A DNA stretch of 64,000 nt, from the NCBI GenBank assembly GCA_016719465.1, contig JADJYY010000015.1:1-64000 (forward strand). Reading direction: 5' to 3'. This document shows positions 1 to 8,206 of the stretch, piece by piece (positions within the stretch are counted from its first letter, which is position 1; each line of letters begins with the position of its first letter). The position numbers and the translations under genes are program-made. The notes under the pieces are model-generated. The model saw only the letters and a program-made list of their open reading frames with translations, did not search any database and had not been told where the DNA came from. The DNA is from Hydrogenophilales bacterium. GTDB lineage: Bacteria > Pseudomonadota > Gammaproteobacteria > Burkholderiales > Thiobacillaceae.

Positions 1-5
1 TTCCC

Positions 6-1545
6 GTGTCGTCATCGGACAAACCCAAACGCAGCATTCTCACCATCAAACCCGATGCGGGGGGGGAGAAGCAAGCCCAGGCCGGGCGCCCGCCCGTGCG
101 CGGCCGCCACCAGGCGAACAAGCGCCCGAGCCTGGCGACCAAGGCGGCCCGGGCCACCCAAGGCCCCAGCCAGCCCAAGGCGGAGAGCCGCCCCGAGCGG
201 CCCGCCAAGCCGTCCACCGCCGACCAGCCCCGGCGCCGCAAGCCCCCGCGCCCGGAAGGTGCCGGCGACCAGGCCGAAACGCGCGATGAAACGCGTAATG
301 AAACGCGCCAGGCGCGAACCGATCGGGGGCGCTCCCATGACCATCCCAATACCGGCCCGGATGCCTGGAAGAAATACGCCGCCCGGCCCCAGGCTGCGGT
401 GACCCACCACTTCTTCGTCCCCTGCCCGCGCGGCCTGGAAGGCGAACTGGTCAAGGAACTCGACGAACTGGGCGCTCCGGGCGGCATTCCCGCCCCCGGC
501 GGCGTGGCCTTCAAGGGCGACATCATCCTGGGCTGGAAGGTCAACCTGTGGAGCCGCCTGGCCATCCGCGTCCTGTGGCGCGTGGCCGAAGGCCGCTACC
601 GCGACGAGGACGACCTGTACCGCGCCGCCCTGGCCCTGGACTGGCTGTCCTGGTTCGAGGTGTCGCGCACCATCGCGGTCACCACCGTGGGCCGCAACAG
701 CCCCCTGAAAAGCCTCAACTTCGCCAGCCTCAAGATCAAGGACGGCATCTGCGACCGCTTCCGCGCCGAGATCGGCGAGCGGCCCAGCGTGGAGACCCAC
801 AACCCCGACGTGCCCCTGCTGCTCTACCTGACCGACGAGCGCTTTTCCCTCTATCTGGACCTGACCGGCGAACCCCTCAACCGGCGTGGCTAGGGTCGAG
901 GCCGCCGCCGCGCCCTCAACGAGAACTGGCGGCGGGGCTGCTGAAACTGGCCGGCTGGACGCCAGGCCACCCCTGTACGACCCGATGATGGGCGGCGGCA
1001 CCATCCTGCTGGAGGCAGGCCTAATTGCGGCGCTGAACATCGCTCCCGGCCTGAGGCGCCATTTCGCCTTTGAGCATTTCAAGAACTTCGACCGCATCGA
1101 ATGGCAGCGCCTGCGCAAGGATGCCGAGGGCGCCCGGCGCGATCCCGAGCCCCTGCCCATCTTCGGCTCCGACATCGATCCGCTGATGGTCCGGGCCGCC
1201 GGCCTCAACCTCAAGGCGGCCGGGCTGCTGGATTGCGTGCGCATCATGGAGGCGGATTTCCTCAATGTGAACCCACCCACGCCAGGCGGCATCATCGTCA
1301 CCAATCCGCCCTACGGCGTGCGCCTGTCCACCGACGACATGCCCACTTTCTATCGGGAGATCGGCGACAACCTGAAACAGCATTTCCCCGGCTGGACCGC
1401 GTTCATGATTTCCGCCGACCCGGAATTTCCCAAGCTCATCGGCCTCAGTTCCAACCGGCGCACGCCCTTGTTCAACGGGCCCCTGGAATGCCGCTTTTTC
1501 GAATATCGGCTGGTGGCGGGCGGCAACCGAAAACCCGGCAAATAA
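6..1545 (+). pseudogene. RlmL-like THUMP/SAM rRNA (guanine-N2) methyltransferase, broken by clustered frameshifts
   Basis: Homology reading gives a class I SAM-dependent RNA methyltransferase of the RlmL/YcbY N-terminal type, which methylates a guanine of 23S rRNA. A basic, disordered extension of about 125 residues precedes a THUMP-like segment ending in TGEPLNRRG at 893. The catalytic half, with DPMMGGGTILLEA and the NPPYG motif, is read in another frame up to 1545. Between about 888 and 980 the expected protein uses four successive frame changes: ARVEAAAAP, then ALNEN, then LAAGLLKLAGW, then PLYDPMMG. All fit 1-2 base losses, three of them a lost C. Either the gene is decayed or this is a local sequence error; the rest of both halves looks intact, which favours error. 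The true start may lie upstream of the window; GTG at 6 is the first in-frame start seen. Confidence 0.8.
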
Positions 1546-1568
1546 ATCTGGAACGGAAATTGAAATGA

Positions 1569-1595
1569 AAATGGGCACCGGATGGGTGCCCATTT
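1569..1595. terminator. Hairpin, probable bidirectional terminator
   Basis: Perfect 11-bp inverted repeat with arms 1569-1579 and 1585-1595 and a 5-base loop. It lies between the methyltransferase stop and the convergent tRNA gene. The T-tract on the plus side is short. Confidence 0.55.
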
Positions 1596-1623
1596 CGGGA
1601 TCGAACTGAACGACTGAACTGTT

Positions 1624-1700
1624 TGGCGCGCCCGACACGATTCGAACGTGCGACCCCTGCCTTCGGAGGGCAGTACTCTATCCAGCTGAGCTACGGGCGC
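1624..1700 (-). tRNA. tRNA-Arg (anticodon CCG)
   Basis: The reverse complement folds as a full cloverleaf. The 7-bp acceptor GCGCCCG pairs with CGGGCGC, and the anticodon arm CTGCC/GGCAG encloses the loop CTCCGAA, so the anticodon is CCG, reading CGG. The T-loop is TTCGAAT. The 3' CCA is encoded (TGG at 1624-1626 on the plus strand) with discriminator G. Total length is 77 nt including CCA. Confidence 0.97.
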
Positions 1701-1753
1701 GTGGGGGTGCGCAGGATAGCACAGGCCGCTTCCGGCTGGCAGCGTAAAACCCT

Positions 1754-1759
1754 TATAAT
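1754..1759 (+). promoter_or_regulatory. Perfect -10 hexamer upstream of the diheme cytochrome
   Basis: TATAAT at 1754-1759, 38 bases before the cytochrome ATG at 1798. No good -35 is seen at 16-18 bp upstream, so assignment rests on the -10 alone. Confidence 0.4.
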
Positions 1760-1797
1760 CCGCCGGTTTACCAACTCCAGCCTCCAGGGACCGCATC

Positions 1798-2634
1798 ATG
1801 GCCGATCACCTCGAAATGACGAAGACGACCCCGAAGGATTTCATCTATGCCACGCTGGGCGGCCTGTTCGCGCCGGGTCTGGCGATTTTCCTGATCGTCA
1901 TGCTGTTTCTCGGCATCCAGGGCGGCATGGGGCAGCCCGACGCGGCGCCCCTGTCCGACAAGGCGGTGCGGGCGCGTATCCAGCCCTTCGGCCAGTCCCT
2001 GGCCATGGACCCCAACGCGCCCAAGGTGGAGCGCACCGGCGAGCAGGTCTACAACGAGGTCTGTTCCGGTTGCCACGCCTCCGGCGCCCTGGGTTCCCCC
2101 AAGTTCAAGGAGGCGGCGGACTGGGCCAAGCGCAATGGCCAGGGCTATGAAGTCCTGCTGACCCATGCCCTCAAGGGCTTCAACAAGATGCCGGCCCGGG
2201 GCGGCGATCCCGACCTCTCCGACCTGGAAGTGGCGCGGGGTGTCGTGTACATGACCAACGCGGCCGGCGCGAGATTCGAAGCCTATCTGAAGAAGGAGCC
2301 GGAACCCAGCGCCGCCGACCTGGCCCGGGGCAAGGCGGTCTATGCCGAGAATTGCGCCGGCTGCCACGACACCGGCGTGACCGGCGCCCAGAAGCTCACG
2401 GATGCCAAGGCCTGGGCTCCCCTGATCAAGGAAGGCAAGGAATACCTCTACAACGCGGCCATCAACGGCAGCTTCGGCGGCCCCGCCAAGGGCGGCAACG
2501 AGAAGTTGTCCGATGGCGACACCCGGGTGGCGGTGGATTACATGGTGGCGGAAGCCAGGGCGGCCATCGAGGCGGCGGCCAGGCAGCCCGTCAAGCAAGC
2601 GGCGAAACCGGCAACCCAGCAGGCCGGCAAGTAA
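1798..2634 (+). CDS. Membrane-anchored diheme c-type cytochrome (cytochrome c5-like)
   Basis: 278-residue electron-transfer protein. An N-terminal membrane segment at about residues 16-40 tethers two periplasmic cytochrome c5-type domains. Heme-attachment motifs are CSGCH at 89-93 and CAGCH at 186-190. The first domain has the usual distal-ligand context (NKMPARGG). In the second the matching stretch reads SFGGPAKGG with no Met, so that heme may lack a Met axial ligand. The C-terminus is an Ala/Lys/Gln-rich tail. It stands alone between tRNA-Arg and rep, followed by a strong palindromic terminator. The family is common in betaproteobacteria as an electron carrier near terminal oxidases; the partner here is unknown. 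Confidence 0.85.
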   Translation: MADHLEMTKTTPKDFIYATLGGLFAPGLAIFLIVMLFLGIQGGMGQPDAAPLSDKAVRARIQPFGQSLAMDPNAPKVERTGEQVYNEVCSGCHASGALGSPKFKEAADWAKRNGQGYEVLLTHALKGFNKMPARGGDPDLSDLEVARGVVYMTNAAGARFEAYLKKEPEPSAADLARGKAVYAENCAGCHDTGVTGAQKLTDAKAWAPLIKEGKEYLYNAAINGSFGGPAKGGNEKLSDGDTRVAVDYMVAEARAAIEAAARQPVKQAAKPATQQAGK

Positions 2635-2650
2635 GCCGATCCGCTTCGCT

Positions 2651-2676
2651 GAAACGCGGCCCGCGGGCCGCGTTTC
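2651..2676. terminator. 26-bp perfect palindrome, bidirectional terminator between cytochrome and rep
   Basis: A perfect self-complementary GC-rich 26-mer with AAA and TTT at its outer ends. It lies between the stops of two convergent genes and its last base is the first base of the rep stop codon. Confidence 0.7.
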
Positions 2677-4670
2677 TATTTGGCGTGCCCGCCCAGCATG
2701 GCCTTCAGGGCGGACAGCTTCTTGCGGCCATCTTCCCGGGTGTGCTCGCTTTCCTTCTGTGTCCCAGCCCGTTTCACCTCGGCCGGATCCAGTTCCAGCA
2801 GGAAGCGGGAAGGCTCGCAGATCACCAGATCGCCGCCCCGCTTGCGTTTGCCGCACCAGGTGATGGTCAAGCCCCGGCGGGCGCGGGTGATGCCCACGTA
2901 CATGAGCCGGCGTTCCTCCTCCAGGCGCGGACCTTCCAGGCACTCCCGATGGGGCAGGATCTCCTCCTCCACGCCCACCAGATAGACGTGGGGATACTCC
3001 AGACCCTTGGCGGCATGCAGGGTGGAGAGGCGCACGGCGTCGGGTTCCGCGTCCTCGCGGCCTTCCAGCAGGCTCATCAGGCTTAGGGTCTGGTTCAGCT
3101 CGATCAGGGTCTTCTCGTCTTCCTCGCCCTTTTTTGCCAGCCAGTCGACGAAGTCGCGCACGTTCTCCCATTTGGCCTTGGCGGCCCGGTCGTCCTCCGA
3201 GTCGTAGAGCCATTCCTCGTAGCGGATGGCGGCCAGGAGTTCCTCCAGCAGGCGGCCGGCGGGTTCCTTTTCGGCGCGGAAGGCGATGCGGTTGATGAAG
3301 TCGCAGAACTCCATCAGCGGTTCCAGTTGCCGGGCGGGCAGGTGGGCCTGGAAGCCGGATTCATGGGCGGCCTCGAACAGGCTGACGTGGCGCTGGCCGG
3401 CGTGGTCGCCGAGACGTTCCAGGGTGGCGGCGCCGATACCCCGGCGCGGCGTGGTGGCGGCGCGGATGAAGGCGGGGTCGTCGTCCTGGTTGGCGATCAG
3501 GCGCAGATAGGCGATCAGGTCCTTGATTTCCGCCTTGTCGAAGAACGACTGGCCGCCGGAGAGCTGGTAGGGCATCTTGGCTTCGCGCAGGGCTTCCTCG
3601 AACAGCCGGGCCTGGTGGTTGCCGCGATAGAGGATGGCGTAGTCGGCGAAACGGGTGCGGTGCTCGAACTTGTGGGCGGAAATGCGCATGACCACGGTCT
3701 CCGCTTCATGGCGGTCGTCGCGGCATTCCACCAGCTCCACGTGGTCGCCCAGGCCCAGTTCGCTCCACAGATTCTTTTCGTGCAGGCGCGGGTTGTTGGC
3801 GATGACGCTGTTGGCGGCGCGCAGGATGCGCTGGCTGGAACGGTAGTTCTGGGTGAGGGGGATGATTTTCAGGCGCGGATAGTCTTCCTTGAGCCGGCGC
3901 AGGTTCTCCACGTCGGCGCCGCGCCAGGCGTAGATGGCCTGGTCGTCGTCGCCCACGGCGGTGAAGCGCCCCATGGGGCCGGCCAGCAGCTTCAATACCT
4001 CGTACTGGGCGCCGTTGGTGTCCTGGTATTCGTCAATGAGCAGGTAGCGCAGCCGGCCCTGCCAGGTTTCCAGGGCGTCCGGATGCTCCCGGAAAAGCCG
4101 GACTGGCAGGCGGATCAGGTCGTCGAAATCCATGGCCTGATAGGCGCGCAGGGTTTCCTGGTAGGCCAGATAGGCGATGGCGACTTGGCGCTGGCCCTCG
4201 TCCGCGGCGGCTTCCCGCGCGGCGTCGGGCGTGAGCAAGGCATTCTTCCAGTTGGAGATAAGGGCGGCGGCCAGGCGCAGGCTGGCCTTGTCCGGGCTCT
4301 TGAGGATATCGGACAGGATCTGCTGGGTGTCGGTGGCGTCCAGGATGGAGAAGCGAGGTTTGTAGCCCAGCCGCCGGGCCTCGGCGCGCAGGATGTGCAA
4401 ACCCAGGGAGTGGAAGGTGGATACGGTGAGGCCGTGGCCCAGCTTCCCGGGCAGCAACTCGCCGACCCGTTCCCGCATCTCCCGCGCCGCCTTGTTGGTG
4501 AAGGTGATGGCGGCGATATGCCGGGCCTCGATGCCGCACTGGGTGGCCAGGTAGGCGATCTTGCGCGTGATCACCCGGGTCTTGCCCGAACCGGCTCCGG
4601 CCAGCACCAGCAGAGGGCCGTCCAGATATTTCACGGCTTCGCGTTGTTGCGGGTTGAGGTCGGCGAGCAT
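2676..4670 (-). CDS. rep: ATP-dependent DNA helicase Rep
   Basis: Superfamily 1 3'-5' helicase of 664 residues, close to the usual Rep length of about 670. It removes obstacles ahead of the replication fork. Visible motifs: Q-motif LNPQQREAV, Walker A GAGSGKT at 25-31, motif II DEYQDT, motif III VGDDDQAIYAWRGA, motif IV LTQNYRSS, motif V LHAAKGLEYPHVYLVG and motif VI YVGITRARR. The start at 4670 (MLADLNPQQ) matches the family. An upstream in-frame ATG at 4721 would add 17 atypical residues. It is convergent with the cytochrome gene and lies downstream of cytochrome c4 across a terminator. Confidence 0.95.
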   Translation of the reverse strand: MLADLNPQQREAVKYLDGPLLVLAGAGSGKTRVITRKIAYLATQCGIEARHIAAITFTNKAAREMRERVGELLPGKLGHGLTVSTFHSLGLHILRAEARRLGYKPRFSILDATDTQQILSDILKSPDKASLRLAAALISNWKNALLTPDAAREAAADEGQRQVAIAYLAYQETLRAYQAMDFDDLIRLPVRLFREHPDALETWQGRLRYLLIDEYQDTNGAQYEVLKLLAGPMGRFTAVGDDDQAIYAWRGADVENLRRLKEDYPRLKIIPLTQNYRSSQRILRAANSVIANNPRLHEKNLWSELGLGDHVELVECRDDRHEAETVVMRISAHKFEHRTRFADYAILYRGNHQARLFEEALREAKMPYQLSGGQSFFDKAEIKDLIAYLRLIANQDDDPAFIRAATTPRRGIGAATLERLGDHAGQRHVSLFEAAHESGFQAHLPARQLEPLMEFCDFINRIAFRAEKEPAGRLLEELLAAIRYEEWLYDSEDDRAAKAKWENVRDFVDWLAKKGEEDEKTLIELNQTLSLMSLLEGREDAEPDAVRLSTLHAAKGLEYPHVYLVGVEEEILPHRECLEGPRLEEERRLMYVGITRARRGLTITWCGKRKRGGDLVICEPSRFLLELDPAEVKRAGTQKESEHTREDGRKKLSALKAMLGGHAK

Positions 4671-4697
4671 GGGGAGCGGTAAACAGGCCGGAAAAGA

Positions 4698-4722
4698 AAT
4701 GGCCCGCGCGAGGCGGGCCATT
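4698..4722 (-). terminator. Intrinsic terminator of cytochrome c4
   Basis: 10-bp perfect stem, arms 4698-4707 and 4713-4722, loop of 5. On the minus strand it is followed by a T-rich run (TTTCTTTTCC). It sits 18 bases past the cytochrome c4 stop. Confidence 0.7.
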
Positions 4723-4739
4723 CAGAAGGGCTTGAAATC

Positions 4740-5375
4740 TCAGCGCAGGCCGGAGATGTACTCGGCGGCGGCCTTCATTTCCTGGTCGGTCATCTTGCGG
4801 GCGATGACCTGCATCATCTTGCCGCCGTCGTTGGCGCGGTCGCCGCTGCGAAAGTTCTTCAACTGGGACAGCACATACTTGGAATGCTGGCCGGCCAGGC
4901 GGGGGAACTGGACCGGGATGCCGGAACCGGCCGGGCCATGACAGGAGGCGCAGGCGGGCACGCCGCTGCCGGCGTTGCCGCCCTTGTAGAGCTTCAGGCC
5001 TTCCGCCACCAGGGCCGCATCCTTGGCCTGCTTGGGCTTGGGCTGCTGGGCCGAGTAGTAGGCGGCCAGGTTGCGCATGTCCTCGTCCGTCAGCTTGGCG
5101 GCGTTGGGGGCCATGATGGCGTTCTTGCGGGCGCCGGACTTGAATTCGGAAAGCTGTTTGGCGATGTATTCGGGATGCTGGCCGGCCAGGTTGGGATAAG
5201 CGGGGGAAGTGCTGTTGCCATCCGCGCCGTGGCAGGCGCCGCAGACATCGTTCACGAGTTTCTGTGCCTTGGCCGGATCGCCCTTGCTGGCGGCGGCCGG
5301 GGCAGGGTTGGCCAGGGCGGAAGTGGCAACGCCCGCGGCGAACAGAAGACCGGTCAACAAGGCGAAGGATTTCAT
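4740..5375 (-). CDS. Cytochrome c4, periplasmic diheme
   Basis: 211-residue diheme cytochrome, an electron donor to terminal oxidases or nitrogen-oxide reductases in many proteobacteria. A cleavable signal peptide ends near ALA at residue 22. Two repeated cytochrome domains follow, with CGACH at 45-49 and CASCH in the second half; each is followed by NLAGQH or RLAGQH, typical of the c4 family. The Met ligands fall in NAIMAPNAA and GKMMQVIARKM. ATG at 5375 has a perfect AAGGAG Shine-Dalgarno; longer in-frame extensions to 5516 are unlikely. It is divergent from engB. Confidence 0.93.
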   Translation of the reverse strand: MKSFALLTGLLFAAGVATSALANPAPAAASKGDPAKAQKLVNDVCGACHGADGNSTSPAYPNLAGQHPEYIAKQLSEFKSGARKNAIMAPNAAKLTDEDMRNLAAYYSAQQPKPKQAKDAALVAEGLKLYKGGNAGSGVPACASCHGPAGSGIPVQFPRLAGQHSKYVLSQLKNFRSGDRANDGGKMMQVIARKMTDQEMKAAAEYISGLR

Positions 5376-5478
5376 GTAAAGCTCCTTAAATCCGGGGTGG
5401 CAGCTAGGGAAATCGCGGCATTTTAACGGCCCGTTTGTTATAGTGCCAGCCTTTCGAACAGGTCTATTCCAGGCCGAG

Positions 5479-5524
5479 TCACGGCCCCGTTCACGGCCAA
5501 CAATCACGGCCCCCACTCACGGCC
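5479..5524. repeat. Four direct repeats of TCACGGCC at 12-13 bp spacing
   Basis: TCACGGCC begins at 5479, 5491, 5504 and 5517. Copies 2 and 4 are followed by AA, copies 1 and 3 by C-rich sequence. The array fills the cytochrome c4/engB divergent intergenic region just before the engB start. Near-helical spacing suggests a protein-binding array or a small tandem repeat; function unknown. Confidence 0.6.
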
Positions 5525-5542
5525 AACCCCGCGCCCTCCGCC

Positions 5543-6187
5543 ATGCTCAACGCCACCTTCCACATCACCGTCGCCCAGATTCGCGATCTGCCCGTGGATA
5601 GCCTCGCCGAAGTCGCCTTCGCCGGTCGCTCCAACGCCGGCAAGTCCAGCGCCATCAACACCCTGTGCAACCACAAGCGGCTGGCGTTCGTGAGCAAGAT
5701 GCCCGGCCGCACCCAGCACCTGAACTTCTTCCGGGTGGAGGACGGGCGTTTCCTGGTGGATCTGCCGGGCTACGGCTTCGCCCGCGCGCCCAAGGACCAG
5801 AAGCATGTCTGGCAGGCCCTGATCGGCGGCTATCTGGCCAAGCGCCCGCAACTGGCCGGACTGGTGCTGATCATGGACAGCCGCCATCCCCTCACCGAGC
5901 TGGATCGTTCCCTGCTGGAATGGTTTCGCCCCTCCGGCAAGCCGGTGCATGTGCTGCTCTCCAAATCCGACAAGTTGTCGCGCGGGCCGGCCCAGCAGAC
6001 CCTGCGCCAGGTGCGAGCCGAGTTGGCTGAAATGGGCATGAATGCCACCGTGCAATTGTTTTCCAGCCTGAAGCGCGATGGCGCGGACGAGGCGGAAGGC
6101 GTCTTGCGGGCCTGGTTGGGCGTGAGCAGGAACCCGCCCAAAAAAAACCCGGCTCAAGGGGAGGGAGCCGGGCAAATATCGCCTTAA
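5543..6187 (+). CDS. engB: Ribosome biogenesis GTPase EngB (YihA/YsxC)
   Basis: 214-residue essential-type GTPase acting in large ribosomal subunit assembly. G1 is GRSNAGKSS near residue 30, G3 is DLPGYGF, and G4 is SKSD. Length and motif order match the YihA/YsxC family. The start ATG at 5543 gives the usual N-terminus in which a short strand precedes the EVAFAGRSNAGKSS block. It is a single gene divergent from cytochrome c4 (a common arrangement in betaproteobacteria) with hemB downstream. The last codons overlap a hairpin whose T-tract lies on the minus strand. Confidence 0.93.
   Translation: MLNATFHITVAQIRDLPVDSLAEVAFAGRSNAGKSSAINTLCNHKRLAFVSKMPGRTQHLNFFRVEDGRFLVDLPGYGFARAPKDQKHVWQALIGGYLAKRPQLAGLVLIMDSRHPLTELDRSLLEWFRPSGKPVHVLLSKSDKLSRGPAQQTLRQVRAELAEMGMNATVQLFSSLKRDGADEAEGVLRAWLGVSRNPPKKNPAQGEGAGQISP
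6148..6172 (-). terminator. Hairpin with T-tract in the antisense direction
   Basis: 8-bp GC-rich arms at 6148-6155 and 6165-6172 inside the engB 3' end. A run of seven A precedes them on the plus strand, so an intrinsic terminator would work only for transcripts running on the minus strand. Confidence 0.4.
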
Positions 6188-6201
6188 TGTTGCATTAAGG
6201 C
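6181..6201. repeat. 9-bp perfect inverted repeat overlapping the engB stop
   Basis: Arms GCCTTAATG (6181-6189) and CATTAAGGC (6193-6201) with a 3-base centre. It could be a hairpin or an operator upstream of hemB. No T-tract follows. Confidence 0.5.
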
Positions 6202-6326
6202 ACCCGCTCAGGGAGGAGAAGCGGGAGACGAAGCGACTCGTCTGCCCAATAGAGATGCCCGCCGCGAACTTGGTTCCCGAGTGGGGCACTATGGTATTGG
6301 TATTTTTGTTTCAGGAGACCGTCGTC

Positions 6327-7340
6327 ATGTTTGATTTGTCCAGTTTCCCCCGCAAGCGCATGCGCCGCATGCGCCGGGACGAGTTCTCCCGCCGCCTGAT
6401 GCGGGAAAACACCCTGACCGCCGCCGACCTGATCCTGCCGGTTTTCGTGCTGGACGGGGAAAACCGGGTCGAGGATGTGGCCTCCATGCCCGGCGTGCGG
6501 CGCGTGAGCCTGGACCGGCTCTATGGCGTGGCCGAGGAATGCATGAAGCTGGGCGTGCCGGCCATGGCCCTGTTCCCGGTGGTGGACGCCGAGTTCAAGA
6601 GCCTGGACGCAGCCGAGGCCTACAACCCGAAGGGTCTGGCGCCCCGCGCCGTGGCCGGTTTGAAGGCCCGCTTCCCGGAACTGGGCGTGATCACCGATAT
6701 CGCCCTGGATCCCTACACCAGCCATGGCCAGGACGGACTCATCGATCCCAATGACCCGCGCGGCTACGTGCTCAACGACGAGACCATCGCCGTGCTCACG
6801 CGCCAGGCGGAATGCCACGCCCACGCCGGCGCCGACGTGGTGGCCCCCTCGGACATGATGGACGGCCGCATCCACGCCGTGCGCGAGGCCCTGGATGCCG
6901 CCGGCTACATTCACACCCGCATCCTGGCCTATTCCGCCAAGTACGCCTCCAGCTTCTACGGCCCGTTCCGCGACGCCGTCGGCTCCGCCGCCAACCTGGG
7001 CAAGGGCAACAAGTACACCTACCAGATGGATCCGGCCAATTCCGACGAAGCCCTCTGGGAAGTGGGTCTGGACCTGCAGGAGGGCGCCGACATGGTCATG
7101 ATCAAGCCGGGCATGCCCTACCTGGACATCGTCCGGCGCGTGAAGGACACCTACCAGGCGCCCACCATGGTCTATCAGGTCAGCGGCGAGTACGCCATGC
7201 TCAAGGCCGCCGCGCAAAACGGCTGGCTGGACGAGAAAGCCTGCGTGCTGGAAAGCCTGCTGGGTTTCAAACGCGCCGGAGCCGACGCGGTGCTGACCTA
7301 CTTCGCCCTGGATGCCGCGCGCTGGCTGGCGGAGAAGTAA
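6327..7340 (+). CDS. hemB: Delta-aminolevulinic acid dehydratase (porphobilinogen synthase)
   Basis: Condenses two 5-aminolevulinate molecules to porphobilinogen in haem synthesis; 337 residues. The Schiff-base lysines are Lys205 in AYSAKYASS and Lys260 in MIKPGMPYLD. The metal region reads DIALDPYTSHGQDGL rather than the three-Cys zinc cluster, so this is the Asp-rich, zinc-independent (Mg2+-type) form as in Pseudomonas. ATG at 6327 follows the Shine-Dalgarno CAGGAGA and gives the standard MFDLSSFPRKRMRRMRR start; the ORF extends 24 codons further upstream without support. Terminator-like palindrome after the stop. Confidence 0.96.
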   Translation: MFDLSSFPRKRMRRMRRDEFSRRLMRENTLTAADLILPVFVLDGENRVEDVASMPGVRRVSLDRLYGVAEECMKLGVPAMALFPVVDAEFKSLDAAEAYNPKGLAPRAVAGLKARFPELGVITDIALDPYTSHGQDGLIDPNDPRGYVLNDETIAVLTRQAECHAHAGADVVAPSDMMDGRIHAVREALDAAGYIHTRILAYSAKYASSFYGPFRDAVGSAANLGKGNKYTYQMDPANSDEALWEVGLDLQEGADMVMIKPGMPYLDIVRRVKDTYQAPTMVYQVSGEYAMLKAAAQNGWLDEKACVLESLLGFKRAGADAVLTYFALDAARWLAEK

Positions 7341-7359
7341 GCACCTCCCGGGATTTCTC

Positions 7360-7379
7360 CCTCCCCGCATGCGGGGAGG
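7360..7379. terminator. 20-bp perfect palindrome between hemB and the PilZ gene
   Basis: CCTCCCCGCA followed by its exact reverse complement. It sits between convergent stops, so it may act in both directions. Only a short T run follows. Confidence 0.5.
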
Positions 7380-7390
7380 TTAGGTATGAC

Positions 7391-8125
7391 TCACACGTAC
7401 CGCGCCCTGCGTTCCCGTTCCACGCGGATGATGTAGCGCTGGATGGCGGTTTCCACGCTGGCCGGCAGGTCGATGAACTGACAACAGGCCCGGTGGGTCA
7501 GGCGGCCATTCTTCAAGGTGATGTCGAAAGTGTTCTGTACCGCGAGGCTCAGGGCGAATTCCCCCGTTCCCGGCAGGGCGATGCGACAACCATGATAGGC
7601 TTCCCCCGCTTTCAGCAGGACGTCATTCTGGTAGGCCAGAACGCCGACGCCGCCGATGCTGATGTCCACCACCACGGTTTCCAGCAGGCCGGCGCTGGTG
7701 TTGATCAGGCATTTCACGGGGTTGAGCACGGAAGTGACCAGCCGGTAGTATTCCCGTCGCTGCAGCCGCAACAGTTCCCGCGGCATGGCAACCTTGAAAG
7801 CGGCTTCCTTGCCCAGATCGACCGCCTGCATGGGACCACAGGAAAACTGGATGTGGACCTGGTCCAGGGTGGTGGCGACGGTGCAATGGGCGCTGGCCTG
7901 CAGCCTGGCGTTCATCGCCGCGTCGACGCCCTGTTCCAGAAGCAGGTGATCCTTGTCCTCGTCCACGGCCAGAATGGTGGAAAGCACGAAATCCTTGCCA
8001 TTCTCGCCGTAGATGGCGACGATGGCCTTGCCGTCCATGACTTCGCGCAGATAACGGTGGATATCCCGCGAATGGCTGACCAGATAGCGACCCCGGTCCT
8101 CGGAGGAAATCAGTTCGATCTTCAT
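7391..8125 (-). CDS. YcgR-like PilZ-domain c-di-GMP receptor (flagellar brake protein)
   Basis: 244 residues with the YcgR two-domain layout: an N-terminal beta domain (about 1-115) and a C-terminal PilZ domain. PilZ carries the c-di-GMP motifs RREYYR at 123-128 and DISIGG at 154-159, so nucleotide binding should be intact. YcgR slows flagellar rotation when c-di-GMP is high; this assignment is by architecture. It is a single gene, divergent from the N-acyl amino acid synthase operon. No flagellar genes are nearby, so its target (flagella, pili or polysaccharide synthesis) cannot be read from context. Confidence 0.82.
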   Translation of the reverse strand: MKIELISSEDRGRYLVSHSRDIHRYLREVMDGKAIVAIYGENGKDFVLSTILAVDEDKDHLLLEQGVDAAMNARLQASAHCTVATTLDQVHIQFSCGPMQAVDLGKEAAFKVAMPRELLRLQRREYYRLVTSVLNPVKCLINTSAGLLETVVVDISIGGVGVLAYQNDVLLKAGEAYHGCRIALPGTGEFALSLAVQNTFDITLKNGRLTHRACCQFIDLPASVETAIQRYIIRVERERRARYV

Positions 8126-8206
8126 CGCCGGGATTGTAATGGAGGGTGGGCTAAACTTAGATTGTGGATGTGGACAAGAAATGACACGGTGGTACAGGAG
8201 AGGCGC

